Positions 33,144-44,090 are shown, counted from the first letter of the stretch. The stretch is 64,000 nucleotides of DNA from Pomphorhynchus laevis (GCA_012934845.2 WNNJ02001187.1:186001-250000); one strand, 5' to 3'. A program made the numbers and translations. Notes: generated by a model not told the origin, from the sequence alone.

Positions 33144-33655
33144 CAGTGGTCGGTGCAATCTAACGATTGCCTGCAAATCCAGCAAAATTTGAAACGTATT
33201 AAAACTTCTTTTTAATAAATAAAATGATTAGTTGTGAGTAGAAATTAAGAATGTGAGAAAGATGCGCTTTATGAATGCGAAAGACGTATAAGTACGAATA
33301 AGGACAGCTAAAGATTTTCAGGCTGAATATGTGACAATGGAATGAGATCGACGATAAAAATTTGAAGAGCATGCGTGTACATGGAAAAGGAAATTCATTA
33401 GAGGCGTAAAGATAACGATATGATTCAGAAAAATTCGAGAGAAACGAAACGTATATAAGAAGGATAATTAATCTTGCAAAGTTAACTCCGCCATGGCCGG
33501 CCCCAAGCCCGTGCTGAGAAAGGAGGGATGGCGATAGACTTCGTGACAAGGCAACCGTAAAACAAAACCGTCGCACCAACATTATGAAATGCTGTTTCAA
33601 TGAACTTCGTGACAGGCGACTCCAATACCACGTTCTCAGCGACGAACACCAACCA
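33144..33655. other. Unassigned stretch before an RTE fragment
   Basis: I see no convincing coding region. The part from about 33480 is richer in GC (GGCCGGCCCCAAGCCCGTGC) and may be a degraded inner part of the RTE whose 3' end follows. Confidence 0.4.
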
Positions 33656-33850
33656 TCAATTAAGCCATCGTTGTGCCAGTTGAAAGAAAACGTCCGATAG
33701 GAAAACCAAAGCGGTGTTGGATGGACGTTATACGCCATGACATGATGAGTGTCGGTCTGGTATCCAAAGAAACATTGGATGGAACCAAATAGAGACAATT
33801 TTCAAAAGCAACGGACCCCGTACCTACACGGGAAAAACGCTAAAGGAAAA
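33656..33850 (+). mobile_element. 3' end of an RTE-like LINE
   Basis: RPIGKPKRCWMDVIRHDMMS, then LVSKETLDGTK, stop, RQFSKATDPVPTREKR, stop. This parallels the RTE ending seen at 20088-20250 (RGRPKHRWLDGLHTNL...ADPASKRDKG). It is on the plus strand, diverged, and has a stop inside. Confidence 0.65.
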
Positions 33851-33889
33851 GAAAATATTAATTTTGCACATACGAAATATAAGACAAAT

Positions 33890-34135
33890 TATTATTATTG
33901 ATCGAATAGTTTAAGAGATCAATACTGCGTGAAGCATCGACGGAATTTGGATCGACATTACCTTTATAAAATATTTTGATTGCGGCTTGTTTCCCGGTGG
34001 TGACAAATTATTATCATTAATTGAATAGTTTAAGAGAGCAATACTGCGTGAAGCATCGACAGAATTTGGATCGACATTACCTTTTCAAAATATTTTGATT
34101 GCGGCTTGTTTCCAGGTAGTGGGAATTTGCTGACC
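33890..34135 (-). repeat. Tandem duplication of about 120 bp within a degraded RT
   Basis: 33890-34008 and 34009-34130 are near-identical direct copies (ATACTGCGTGAAGCATCGAC, GGCTTGTTTCC). On the minus strand each encodes IPTTWKQAAIKIF, KGNVDPNSVDASRSIALLN, the region just before and in the first RT motifs of a LINE. The duplication came after loss of function. Confidence 0.7.
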
Positions 34136-34239
34136 ACACGAAAGGGCGTTAAGTATGAATTCTTTTTCCAGAACAGTATGACTGCTTTCGTCTTAATCGT
34201 TAGACCGTTGATACTTTCAAGCTCCTTTGAAAGGCGGTG

Positions 34240-34590
34240 AAGAATAGATTAAATATCGATCGTCAGTGTTCGCGGTCTTCATCGACTTTATCAAAGCCTT
34301 TGATTTAGTTAACCGCAACATGGCATAAAAGTTTATCCTTATTAGACATCTTAGTGAATTTCTTAAATTCAATAGAATCAATATTAAGTCGTAATTCTCT
34401 TAGAGTGGACGATGCCGTAAATGTGTCAAACAAGTTTGTGGCAATGTTGAGTAATTCAAGGAGATACGTCAAGTTCTATACTATTTTCATTTTTATCATT
34501 GATCATCCAGTGAAATTAAGAGAACTATTTCAACAGATCCAATCAATTTTATATACTGACGACCTCGTGATAGCATAATACTAAATTGGC
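34240..34590 (+). pseudogene. LINE RT remnant with motifs A and C
   Basis: FAVFIDFIKAFDLVNRNM (34282-34326, motif A) and ILYTDDLVIA (34549-34578, motif C) are on the plus strand, with the segment between them too short for an intact palm domain. It is RTE-like in wording (FIDFxKAFD..NR). It may belong with the 3' end at 33656, but the order is scrambled. Confidence 0.6.
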
Positions 34591-34609
34591 GATCAACTCT
34601 ATGGTTCGT

Positions 34610-35005
34610 TATTAAGCAATACAGATTTATTAAAGTCAATATTATGGATATACATCCCCTTACAAGTCCACTAAATTACAAATTTACAATTTTACAACAA
34701 TAAAAAACAAGCAAACAAAGAACGAAAGTTAATCAACGCTATTGATGAAAGTTAATCAACGCTGTTGATGCTGATATGTGGAGGAGTATGGGAGAGTTTA
34801 AAAGAGTGTAAATAATTGAGTCAATTATTAAGGGACAATAAAGTGTGGATACTGTGTTTGAAGAATAGAAATGAGGTGGCTGAGCGGAATGCGAAAGGCA
34901 GTTTATTCCAGAGAAAAGTACGACAATAAAAAAGGAATTGCAGTCACAGTTTGAGGAAAATGACGGAACATAAAGAAGATAGGGCATACCTTGATGATCT
35001 TGCAA
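34610..35005 (-). mobile_element. D8: diverged L2-like 3' end
   Basis: On the minus strand, traces of LYVPSFSSNCDCNSFF, LFSGINCLSHSAQPPHFYSS and IIDSI match the L2-type end, like D9 at 53735. The tail is GTGGACTTGTAAGGGGATG...AATAAATC. Its hairpin is GGAT/ATCC (34646-34657), a different stem at the position where D1 has GCGTGC/GCACGC. Confidence 0.65.
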
Positions 35006-37200
35006 CAAGACCTACGTAATTTGTGGGCGGTAAAGCCGAGGGGTTTGTGCTGCCATCGTCACAAAAGACTTCTGTCTAGGGTTGGTGACTGCAAAGTCAA
35101 CCGCCAGTGGCGGGTCTTCGTAAATGAGAATGTCCGCCGGGCGTTCTTGCAAGTCCCGAACGAGGTTAAGAACTTCACTGGCCATCGCAAACCAGCCGAA
35201 ACAACCGTCTGGAAAATTGTGTCCCTCCGACCGTCATGGCGGATGCCGGTAAATACATTAAATTGACAGGTAAGTGAATGAAATCCAAATTTATCAGTCG
35301 GACGTAAGCACCACCTGCACTGATAAACGACACCGCTGATGGGCGCTTTCAGCCAGAAATGGAGGAGCACAATAAACTCGTTAGGCACAAAGTTTATATG
35401 AATTGATTTGCTTTGAACTTACTACAGCCAGGCACAAGCATGCGGGCGTGCAACTGCTAAAAGTCTCGCTAAGTAAAAACGGTCGGCATTTCCCAATATC
35501 ATGTGTACGAGATGTCGTCAATAAACTTCGACAGACAATGTTGCTTTGATGCTTGGTTTTCGTCGAAAGGTGGAAGCCTGATATTGACAAGATGTATCCA
35601 GGAAATGAGCGAGAATCGAGGTCCAAAGTGTGAGCAGCGGAATTCACGCTCAAAATAAAAGCAGCCAGGGCATGTTGGCAGCAATCTCTTAAGCCCAAGC
35701 CCCCCCCCGTTTTTAGCGGTAAGCACGCTTGTAGCCACGATCTCTCGTCTGGCTGAATGGAAGTGATCTTTCCAAAACAATCCTTGACCAAGAGGTCAAA
35801 TGAGCGGCGCAATTCGTTAGCATCTTCGGGATCAACTGAGCGCATTAGATTATTGACCCTGGGGACTGAAGCACACTGACGAAGGAGAGTATAGGCGATT
35901 TGTGGGTCTAGCAGGTCACCGAGAGACTCAATATCTCTGCGCAAACCGGGGAGATCCGATAGGAGAGACTAGAATTGAGAAGTTGCCCGACGTATTGGAG
36001 AGGGTAATTTAAGGACAGCTCCGTCTTACTATTGCGATTCGGCTAGAATCTCCTATTAACTAGGTCTTCTTCCAATTTATCCCCAAACCAATGGTAGGGA
36101 AGCTTGACGAAAGGTACACTAAAGTTTTTACAACAGCCTTAGACGAACCAGCCACAATACCACCGTCAAGGTACCACTTGTTGAATCCGATGGCGAAAAT
36201 ATACGCGATAATCGAATGAAACGCCAGTTTTTAACAATGAGCCAAGTGGATCACCTTGTTGCACCCCTCCCTAGAACAATATGGGTTCCACATTCCCGAA
36301 TCGAAGGTTTGAGGAACTGCCATACCACAAATTTACCCAACTGACCATAGCTGGGTAATCTGTTTTGGCTGCATTAATGAAATCTCTACGATCCATGGAG
36401 TTAAATGTGCTTGTGATATCAATTTTACCCAAACCCAATTGTCGTCGATGAGATGGGTGTGGTGAAGGCGACGAGTCTGGTGAATGATCTGATCCATGCC
36501 ATTGAGCGTAGGAACCTCGAGTTGATGGGATCGTAGAGACTTTGCAAGGAACTGCCGAAGTTTAAAGCAAATGCATTTGGCGCACCAACGGCAAAGTGTC
36601 CGGCTGATTGCGATCGGGCGAATTCCTCCGTCAGGTTTTCTTAAAGCGAAGAGAATACCGCCGGCGACGAAGCGAGAAAATTCGCTCGGCAATATACCAG
36701 CGATCATGTTGTTTACGAGTAACGTGAGGCGATGAAGGAGCACCCGATGATCGACCGACAACATATCGCGGAGTTACTCAGCTCGCAGGCCCAGACAGAT
36801 GGGGGAGGAGGCAGGTGAAAAAGAGGACACTGCAGCCATGACGATGTCGACCGACAATGGTGTGGTAAAAACTGAAGGAGAAGTAGACAGTTCATCTGAC
36901 CTCGCGTGCAACTTGGTCAGTTGTTCGTGGAACGGAAGAGAATAATCGCATACACTGCTTCAAGCAAGCCAGAGCATTGCCTTCCCGTAATTACTGCTCC
37001 TGACCAACTTAATAGTCTCAGCAAAATCGTTGTTCGTGGACTTTGATCTTGAACTTCCTCTGGGAGGCTGAGTGTTTGAGTCCGGCAAGCATTCGCGCTC
37101 TTTTCTCCTCTCAAACAAATCTATGAGGTTTTACATCTTTATACGGACATTGAACCGACTTGAGCACGTAATTGGATGGTTTAAAAGCAAAGCTTTGGGA
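34995..37200 (-). mobile_element. Y1: second type of RT plus RLE element, decayed
   Basis: On the minus strand are an N-terminal helical region (KLVRSSNYGKAMLWL, 37000), RT motifs, a post-RT region, a zinc knuckle and a nuclease core. Composition is GC-rich. It differs in sequence from X1-X4 but has the same order of domains. Several frame changes and a deletion around 36000-36330 remove the catalytic RT core. Confidence 0.65.
35059..36810 (-). pseudogene. Y1 reverse transcriptase and RLE pieces
   Basis: RT: LLVNNMIAGILPSEFSRFVA, GGILFALRKPDGGIRPIAIS, LEVPTLNGMDQIIHQTRRLH (36760-36333). Post-RT: SIQPDERSWLQACLPLKTGG, GLGLRDCCQHALAAFILS (35944-35640). RLE: APISGVVYQCRWCLRPTDKF, GFHSLTCQFNVFTGIRHD. 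The nuclease core, RPADILIYEDPPLAVDFAVTN, lies in an adjoining frame near 35110-35170; its PAD-x(10)-D spacing suits a PD-(D/E)XK nuclease. I recall similar RT-RLE proteins from other invertebrates but cannot name the clade. Confidence 0.6.
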
Positions 37201-37600
37201 AGCACAATTACGGCTCCCAGGCACAATGTGAATTTGAACTCACCGCCTGAAACAAAAGTGACTGGAAAACAGGGGCGAAACGACGGCGCATGTTCCATGA
37301 ATGCGCTTCAGCGTGTTTTGACCAACAGCAATGCTTTGCTACCGGCCCTCAGAAATAAGCCCTTGCATATGGCCCATTTGGTCGAATGATTCTGTATAGG
37401 GCTGTTTGTGGATAAAGCTCGATTTATTCCCTTTATGACAGTACGTTTTATGTATGTTCGTCCAATCTACATTCCAGGTCTTTAAGCCTTTCATCGAATT
37501 AGCTGATTTCATCGCCGAGTAGAGCGAGGCGACGATTGTATGTATGTAAATCAAAAAAGTTTGAGATCTAAAGTAAATACATTCTAGCATTATGACATTT
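37201..37600. other. Stretch without a recognised gene
   Basis: It may include the leader of Y1 (minus strand) up to about 37380. From there to 37600 I see no motif on either strand. Confidence 0.4.
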
Positions 37601-38003
37601 TAAAAAAGGATCTATTTTCCTAAAAAAGTTTAAGAGATTAATATACACAATTGATGAATATACACTTGAAACCCGAAACCCAATATCGATCCTGACTACT
37701 CAAAACCCACAGAAGAATAAAAAAACGTTTAATATCGTTTCTATCAGTCATTCACCTTAAAAAAAATTTGGTTTCTAATAAACATACAATAAAATAACAT
37801 ACAATTCACTCCAAAGACGCCAACTTTCAAAACAAGGATCAGGAGATTAATAATAATATATTAATTCACATCGACTATACAACTACTACTTACAAGCTAC
37901 TACTTACAATACATAACTACTTACAAGCAATCCCAACGAACACACAAGCTTAAACACACAATTATTCGATTACAACGAGCGAAGCGAGTTGACACAACAA
38001 TCG

Positions 38004-39500
38004 ATGGCAAGAACAACGAAGACAGAAACGAAAAAATGCTTAGCAAGTCAGCAGATTAACGGTACTCGCAATCAGACTGTACCAAAATTAGCAAGCCCCT
38101 CCTCTGGGTATCAGCAACACGAGGTCTCTTGCAGCAGATCTGGATGCGACATATGGACAGCTGTCAACGTTCCATCCTGTCTGACGAAATCGCTACTGTC
38201 TAGGGATTTTGTTTGTGGGTTCTGTGCCTCCGAATTGATCTCCTTGTTGTTCAAGGGCCATTGTGACGAGCAAGTATCAATAAATGGTTTAAAGAGGAAC
38301 GCAGATTCAAACAGTCACAACGATGGGGAAGATCATAGTATTAACGAACCAGAACGGAGTTCAGAAGCGTTCAGAAAGTCAAGCAGCTCGTCGTCAGGGA
38401 TTGATGATGTTTCGGCCACTCCAAAATTATCTGAGATAGGAACCAATAATGCTATTCATGTACTCAATCATTCTCTCACGCAGCAGTCGAAGTTAGAAAT
38501 GAGCGATCGTTCAATCATACCCTTCAATAACAATTCAACTCAATGCTTCGTTAGGGATGCATTGCATGAGACTAATGTGACGGATTACTCCTTCAAACAA
38601 CTTCATGTCTTGGATTCTATTGTTCATCCCCATATATTGGACTCGAGCAGCGTCGGTCTTGATGTAGATAACAAATGTTCCGCCCTCAAGCATGCAAATG
38701 TTGATTTGTCAACTCCTGTTAACACTTCCTCGGGCAGTGATTGTTCTCAAAACTGTCCTCTAGGTAGCGATTGTAGTGAGCGTCCTTGTGCTTACCCGCA
38801 GCAACTGCATCCCCGCTGCAGTTTATGTGTTGCTCCTCTAGTAGCCCCGTTAATTGAGAGCGTTAAGGATCTTGCAAAGGCTAGTCAGATTATAGTTAGG
38901 CCTATAGATAATCTACGACAAATAGTTAGCCTTCCAAATAATGAACAACATGCAGTGATTCCTCCAAATCATCGACGGCCATCGATTGCCCCTGAGACTA
39001 ATTCTTCATTAGTTCCGTCTGCTAGCCCTAAACAATTCAGCTCTAGACAATTTAACTCCAGAAGAGAGTTAAACGTTATCGTGAGCGGTGTTGAAGAATC
39101 TCTCAGTAACAATCCCCAAAGTAGACTGGATGACGATATTGTGCATCTTCGCGCAGTGTTTTCTAAGATTTTTCTCCAGAGCGATGTGGATGTTGCGAAG
39201 TGTCTTAAAGTTCGAAGAGTTTTTCGTCTAGGCAAGAAACTTTCAGATAGACCTAGACTTTTAAAAGTTGTTCTAGACTCAAAAGATCATGTTGACTTCC
39301 TACTCAAGCATGCATTTAGATTATCGCGCTCTGATTTTCATTTACTCCGTGATTTATCTCCTGCAGATCGTTTGAGAAGACACGAGGCTTTCAACGAGCT
39401 GCATCGACGGCTGGAAAGTGGTGAGTGCAACCTATGTGTCCGGAATTTTCGGGTGGTCAAGTGGCGTCCGACTGTCCGGTGGCATCCCTTACTTCTGTAG
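38004..39500 (+). CDS. LINE C ORF1 protein
   Basis: The 498-residue frame is open from ATG at 38004. Near residues 33-75 is the cysteine pattern CSRSGCDIWTAV...FVCGFC, shared with ORF1 of A and G. Residues 100-330 are low complexity with a cysteine-rich stretch (CSQNCPLGSDCSERPCAYPQ). The C-terminal 150 residues are conserved: ELNVIVSGVEES, RVFRLGKKLSDRPRLLKVVL, LLRDLSPADRLRRHEAF, NLCVRNFRVVKWRPTVRW. I take it to be the RNA-binding partner of ORF2. Confidence 0.85.
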   Translation: MARTTKTETKKCLASQQINGTRNQTVPKLASPSSGYQQHEVSCSRSGCDIWTAVNVPSCLTKSLLSRDFVCGFCASELISLLFKGHCDEQVSINGLKRNADSNSHNDGEDHSINEPERSSEAFRKSSSSSSGIDDVSATPKLSEIGTNNAIHVLNHSLTQQSKLEMSDRSIIPFNNNSTQCFVRDALHETNVTDYSFKQLHVLDSIVHPHILDSSSVGLDVDNKCSALKHANVDLSTPVNTSSGSDCSQNCPLGSDCSERPCAYPQQLHPRCSLCVAPLVAPLIESVKDLAKASQIIVRPIDNLRQIVSLPNNEQHAVIPPNHRRPSIAPETNSSLVPSASPKQFSSRQFNSRRELNVIVSGVEESLSNNPQSRLDDDIVHLRAVFSKIFLQSDVDVAKCLKVRRVFRLGKKLSDRPRLLKVVLDSKDHVDFLLKHAFRLSRSDFHLLRDLSPADRLRRHEAFNELHRRLESGECNLCVRNFRVVKWRPTVRWHPLLL

Positions 39501-42410
39501 AGTCAGACCTCTTTAGTAGTGATGGTTCGTGTGTAGGAAAACTAGTAGACTTCGATAGTGTCACCGAGCGTGTCAAATTTTCCCATTATACGAACATTTT
39601 TGTCGGTTATTCAAATGTTCGTAGTCTCCTGGCTCAGTTCTCGGAAATTAAATTCATAGTTGCTTCGAAACGTTTTGATGTATTTTGTATAACCGAAACA
39701 TGGCTACATTCTGACATTTCGGATGACTGTGTTGCCATCCCTAACTATTTTCTAATACGTTCGGATCGCTCATGTGGTAAACGTGGAGGTGGGGTAGCCG
39801 CCTATGTGCGAAATAGTCTCCTGGTATCGAAAATCTCGGCTTTTCGCGACGATATTGGTTATTCCTTTGAAGGTCTTGCTTTTACACTGGGAAATGGTCA
39901 ACGATCCCGATTCTGCGTCCTTTACCGTTCTCCGTCCTATGAATTAAGATTTGACTCTCTTAAATCACATTTGCTGAGTTTATCTTCGTATCCTCTGATT
40001 TTGCTCCTGGGTGACTTCAATATCCCCCAAATAGACTGGAAAAATAGTCATTCACGACCAATTCACGGAATTGGGAAAGTACTGAGTGACTTTATGTTAC
40101 TTGAGATAATACTAGTTCAACATATTAAAGAACCTACTTGTGTGACAGGGACGCCTTCTATACTCGATTTGGTCTTTACTAAGTGTTTGGGTGAAGTTTC
40201 AGGTGTTCGTTATGACGCACCAATTGGCAATAGCGATCACTGTGTACTCTCTATGCGGCTGTCGCTGTTCAACAGAGCCTCACAAAACTCTAGTTTTAAA
40301 AAAACGTTGTTGGGTAGGTGTTGATGCTAGTCAACTAGCTGCAAGCTTCCCAGAAGGTATCTGTGATAGTCTTCGTATTCACTTCGGTTTGGAGGTTCCT
40401 GTAGTCTTTGATCTGCTCCATGATGAATTGATGCGAATTTCTGATATCTTTGCTCCGCTACGTGCCTGCAAGTTCAAGCATGGACATCCTCCTTGGTTCG
40501 ACAGAGAGCTTCTTGATGCTATAAGATCCCGCAACAAATTGTGGCGCGAATTTAGGCGTTCTTCTGCTTCAAAACGTGCCTACATCGACTCTCGGAACTT
40601 ATGCAATCGGCTAAAATTTCAGAAACGCTATTCGTACGAAGATAGTATCGCCAGGGATGCATCTTTGAATCCTAGGAGGTTTTGGTCTTGTGTAAGAAAC
40701 AACAGAACACTTGTCGCCACAATTAGCTCAATCCAAACGCCAACTGAAACTTTGACCGATCCGTCTCTAATCGCCCAACATTTAGCTGATGGCTTCTTGG
40801 TACAGGCTTTGACCTCTAACAAACTGCATGACTTTAGTTGGAAGTATGTTCCGGTTGCTCATCGGTGTTGTGTTCGTCCACTCAGAGTGGATGAGGTGTT
40901 GAACGAGGTAATGAAGCTCGATTCGTTTACATCTCCGGGACCAGACAATATTGCCCCCTTCCTCGTCAAATCCCTAGCGAACGAACTGAGCAATGATTTA
41001 ACTATGTTCTTCAGATACAGCTTAGATACATCTTGGATTCCTGACAGTTGGAAGTGTGCAATTGTGGTGCCTATTCCCAAAAAGCATCCTGCTAGCTTTT
41101 GCGCGGACTTTCGGCCCATTAGCTTAACTAGCGTATTCTGCAAACTTTTAGAAATAATCATTGCTAGTAGAATCAGGGATCATTTGGATCGTAATCACAT
41201 ATTGGTTGAATCTCAACATGGTTTCAGGATCGGACGTTCATGCCTTACTAACCTACTAACTGCGCGTGAAAAATGGGCTGATGCTCTGGGGGCTGGGTTT
41301 CAGGTTCATACAGTATTCCTTGATTTTTCGAAAGCTTTTGATAGGGTACCACACGACGGCATAGTGTCTTTACTGTATCACTATGGACTTCATTCATATA
41401 TTTGTGAGTGGGTCAGGGAATTTCTATCGAATAGGTCTTTCCGAGTTTGTGTGGGGGGCGTGTTTTCTTATTCGGTAAATATTAATTCTGGCGTACCGCA
41501 GGGATCAGTCCTTGGCCCACTGCTCTTTATAATCTTCATTAATGATCTGCTACTCCGCTTATCATGCTCTCATCTAGCGTTTGCAGACGATCTAAAGATT
41601 TGGTCGATCATTAGAAGTCCTGCTGATCGAGTATCGTTACAAAATGATCTAAACTCCATGATCAAGTGGTGCGATTCTACCGGACTACGGTTGAATGTTG
41701 ATAAATGTGTCCTCATGCAACTAGGTCGCCCTATTGAAACTCTAAGGTACTTTATTGGATATATGGTCTTAAAGGAAGTGTCTCATCATAAGGATTTAGG
41801 GATTATTGTCCATAGATCCTTGAAAACAAAGTTGAACACCGACTTCTTTCTAGGTAAAGCTACTAGGGCGTTATATTGTATTAAAAATGCATTCCTCAGG
41901 TTAAGCTGTCACATGTTTAAGAGGTTATTCATCTCCATCGTCAGGCCACACTTGGAGTACTGCATTCAGGCTTGTTTCCCTGTCACTAAGCAAGAACTAT
42001 TAGACCTGGAGTCTATTCTTAGGCGCGGATCGAGGCTCTGTATTGGCTAAAGTGGTATTGACTATTATGTACGTCTAAGTCGTATTGGGATGTTGTCGGT
42101 ACGTGAGAGGTTCATATCCTTGGAAATGCTATGTATATGGCATATGTCGAATGATGTGGTAGGTTATCCCACCGATGTAATCACTAGGCGGGTAGATCAG
42201 TTGCGGGGACATAGCAGAGTCTTGTATAAATTTAGATTTGACAGATTACCAAAAGTGTATAGACTCTCAAGGAGAGGAATTAACATGTGGAATTCGTTGC
42301 CTGAGGAAGTCGTTGCAGCCCCCAGTTTGAGAACGTTTAAATCACGATGCTACAAATGGATACATGAACAATGCCGCCATTCAACACTACCACTGGAATA
42401 CCCTAATTAG
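39425..42410 (+). pseudogene. LINE C ORF2: APE endonuclease plus RT, two breaks
   Basis: The ATG at 39425 lies inside the ORF1 codons for NLC. Endonuclease: [132 protein letters not shown]. One extra A in a run of seven (40298-40304) shifts the frame, and TAA at 42048-42050 cuts the thumb. Otherwise about 990 codons are readable. Confidence 0.9.
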
Positions 42411-42659
42411 CTACGTTGACTGACCATTTGCTTTTGTTTTATTATTTTTATTTTTATTTTTGGACTCTGCCTGAATAGCCTTTTGGCTTTGGTATGTATT
42501 GGAATAATAATAAATAAATCCAAGAATATTCAGTCTGAACAGTGCCTCGATTGAATTACGAAATTCCAAAGTTACTTTATTTGATATTAGCCTCGTTACA
42601 AAAATTTGTTTGTGTATTTGATTGTAAGTATTTATAAGAATGTTATAATACAATAATAA

Positions 42660-43290
42660 TTTATCTAAAGTGGCAAATGCATGCCAACTGCACGCATACA
42701 AGTCCACTAACTAAAAAACAGCAAAAGTCATACAAATAAATTTGTTAAATTGCTTAAATGTGATTAGATTTGGCGTTTGAAACAAGGCATTGGAGTTGAG
42801 TGGCGTATATAAATGTGCAGATGATTCCATGAAATTAAAGCAACCATGAGGAAGGAGCGGAAGCCAAAATGGGTACTGTAGTTTGGGACATGTAAAAGAA
42901 GGGAATTACGGGAACGCGAAGAACAGTAAACAGGACGAGAATTGTCGAGAAAAGGAAGGTTGAGAAATGAAGGGTTATGAAAAGTTTCAAGGCAGAAAGC
43001 AATGAGAAGAAGACGAATTTAAGCACGACAATAAATAGTGGGTAAATCGAGAGAAGCAAGATCGTGAGATGTATGATCAAAAGGACAAAGACGGAGAATT
43101 CGGAAGGCTGCGTTGACGATGTATTGTAGTGGAAGACGAGTGGATTTAGGTGAGCTGGAAAATAGACTAAGGCAGTAATCAAGTCTTGAGGAAAGGAGAT
43201 ATGATATTAGAGTCATACAAGAAGGGAAATCGATCAATCTACGAATTTGACGGAGGTTGCAGAGTATCAAGGTAGATGAGCATACTTTAG
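42660..43290 (-). mobile_element. D4: L2-like 3' end
   Basis: On the minus strand: CNLRQIRRLIDFPSCMTLIS, LLSSRLDYCLSLFSSSPKS, LQYIVNAAFRILRL, FDHTSHDLASLDLPTIYCRA; then frame change and the usual ending. The tail hairpin GCGTGC-AGTTG-GCATGC (42679-42695) has one G-T pair. It lies tail to tail with LINE C. Confidence 0.8.
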
Positions 43291-43299
43291 ACATTATAA

Positions 43300-43921
43300 T
43301 GTACTTTAGACATTAATGTTAGACATTCTATCACGCAAAATGGCTACTTCTCAACGTGTATTACTCTTTCCAATTAGTTATCCCTTTTCAGATAGTAATT
43401 CTTAATAACGAAAGTTAATTTTTGAATATTTGGAAATCGGAATTGTAAACAACTTCGATCAGTAGCTTGCTTAACTAATACTTCAAAAAATTAAGTGATT
43501 TTTAATACTTCTATTGGGCAATTAGATTGTTTAAACACGACTTTGTTGTTAATACCTAATCAGATCATTTAGTAAATTACACAGGCTAAATATAAAAGGA
43601 TGTAACAGTACTCAAGTAATCTCGACACACGATCTGGTAACAGAGTATTAACAATAAAGCGCAAAATCATAACTACCAAATTATCTTTAAATATACTATG
43701 ATGAATAAGTCATATGGCCTATTATATTTTATATAATAGGTCAATTATATAATATTATATATTTCGTCTCAATATATTTGTTGAGACAAAATTTACAGAA
43801 ATTTTATAAGATTAAAATTTTAAAAATATTTTTGATTCAATCAAAAAATTTACAGAAATTTTAGTTAACCGCCTGCCTAAGTAAACGACCGCCTAAGTAA
43901 ACGTATGAGATCACGGATTTG
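43300..43921. other. AT-rich stretch without a gene
   Basis: No coding sequence seen. Near 43870-43905 CCGCCTAAGTAAACG occurs in two adjacent partial copies. The stretch 43730-43800 has short inverted repeats of TATTATATAA and TTGAGACAAA. Confidence 0.5.
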
Positions 43922-44060
43922 AAGCCTACCTATTCAGATGGTATGATTCCAAGCCTACCTACCCGGATGGTAGGATTCCAAGCCTACCTATCCAGATAGT
44001 AGGATTCCAAGCCTACCTAACCAGATGGTAGGATTCCAAACCTACCTATTTTAGATGACC
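43922..44060. repeat. Four and a half 29-bp tandem repeats with internal dyad
   Basis: Units of AAGCCTACCTATCCAGATGG plus TAGGATTCC repeat four times, the fifth partial. Each unit contains the dyad CCTACC...GGTAGG. They stop 22 bp before a TATAAAAG and precede LINE G. Confidence 0.9.
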
Positions 44061-44082
44061 ACCTAACGACACTATTATCGGA

Positions 44083-44090
44083 TATAAAAG
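44083..44090 (+). promoter_or_regulatory. TATA-like box ahead of LINE G
   Basis: TATAAAAG stands in otherwise mixed sequence, right after the 29-bp repeats and about 330 bp before the ORF1 start. It could be a promoter for LINE G. This is inferred from position alone. Confidence 0.35.

Larger units (their letters stand above)
37601..42520 (+). mobile_element. LINE C: nearly intact CR1-like LINE
   Basis: Leader, ORF1 (38004-39500), overlapping ORF2 (39425-42410) and a 3' UTR with hairpin AGCC-TTTT-GGCT (42477-42488), then AATAATAATAAATAAA. Only one frameshift and one stop are visible in 4.9 kb, so it is the youngest CR1-like copy here. The left end is approximate. A fragment of the same family is at 10437. 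Confidence 0.9.
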
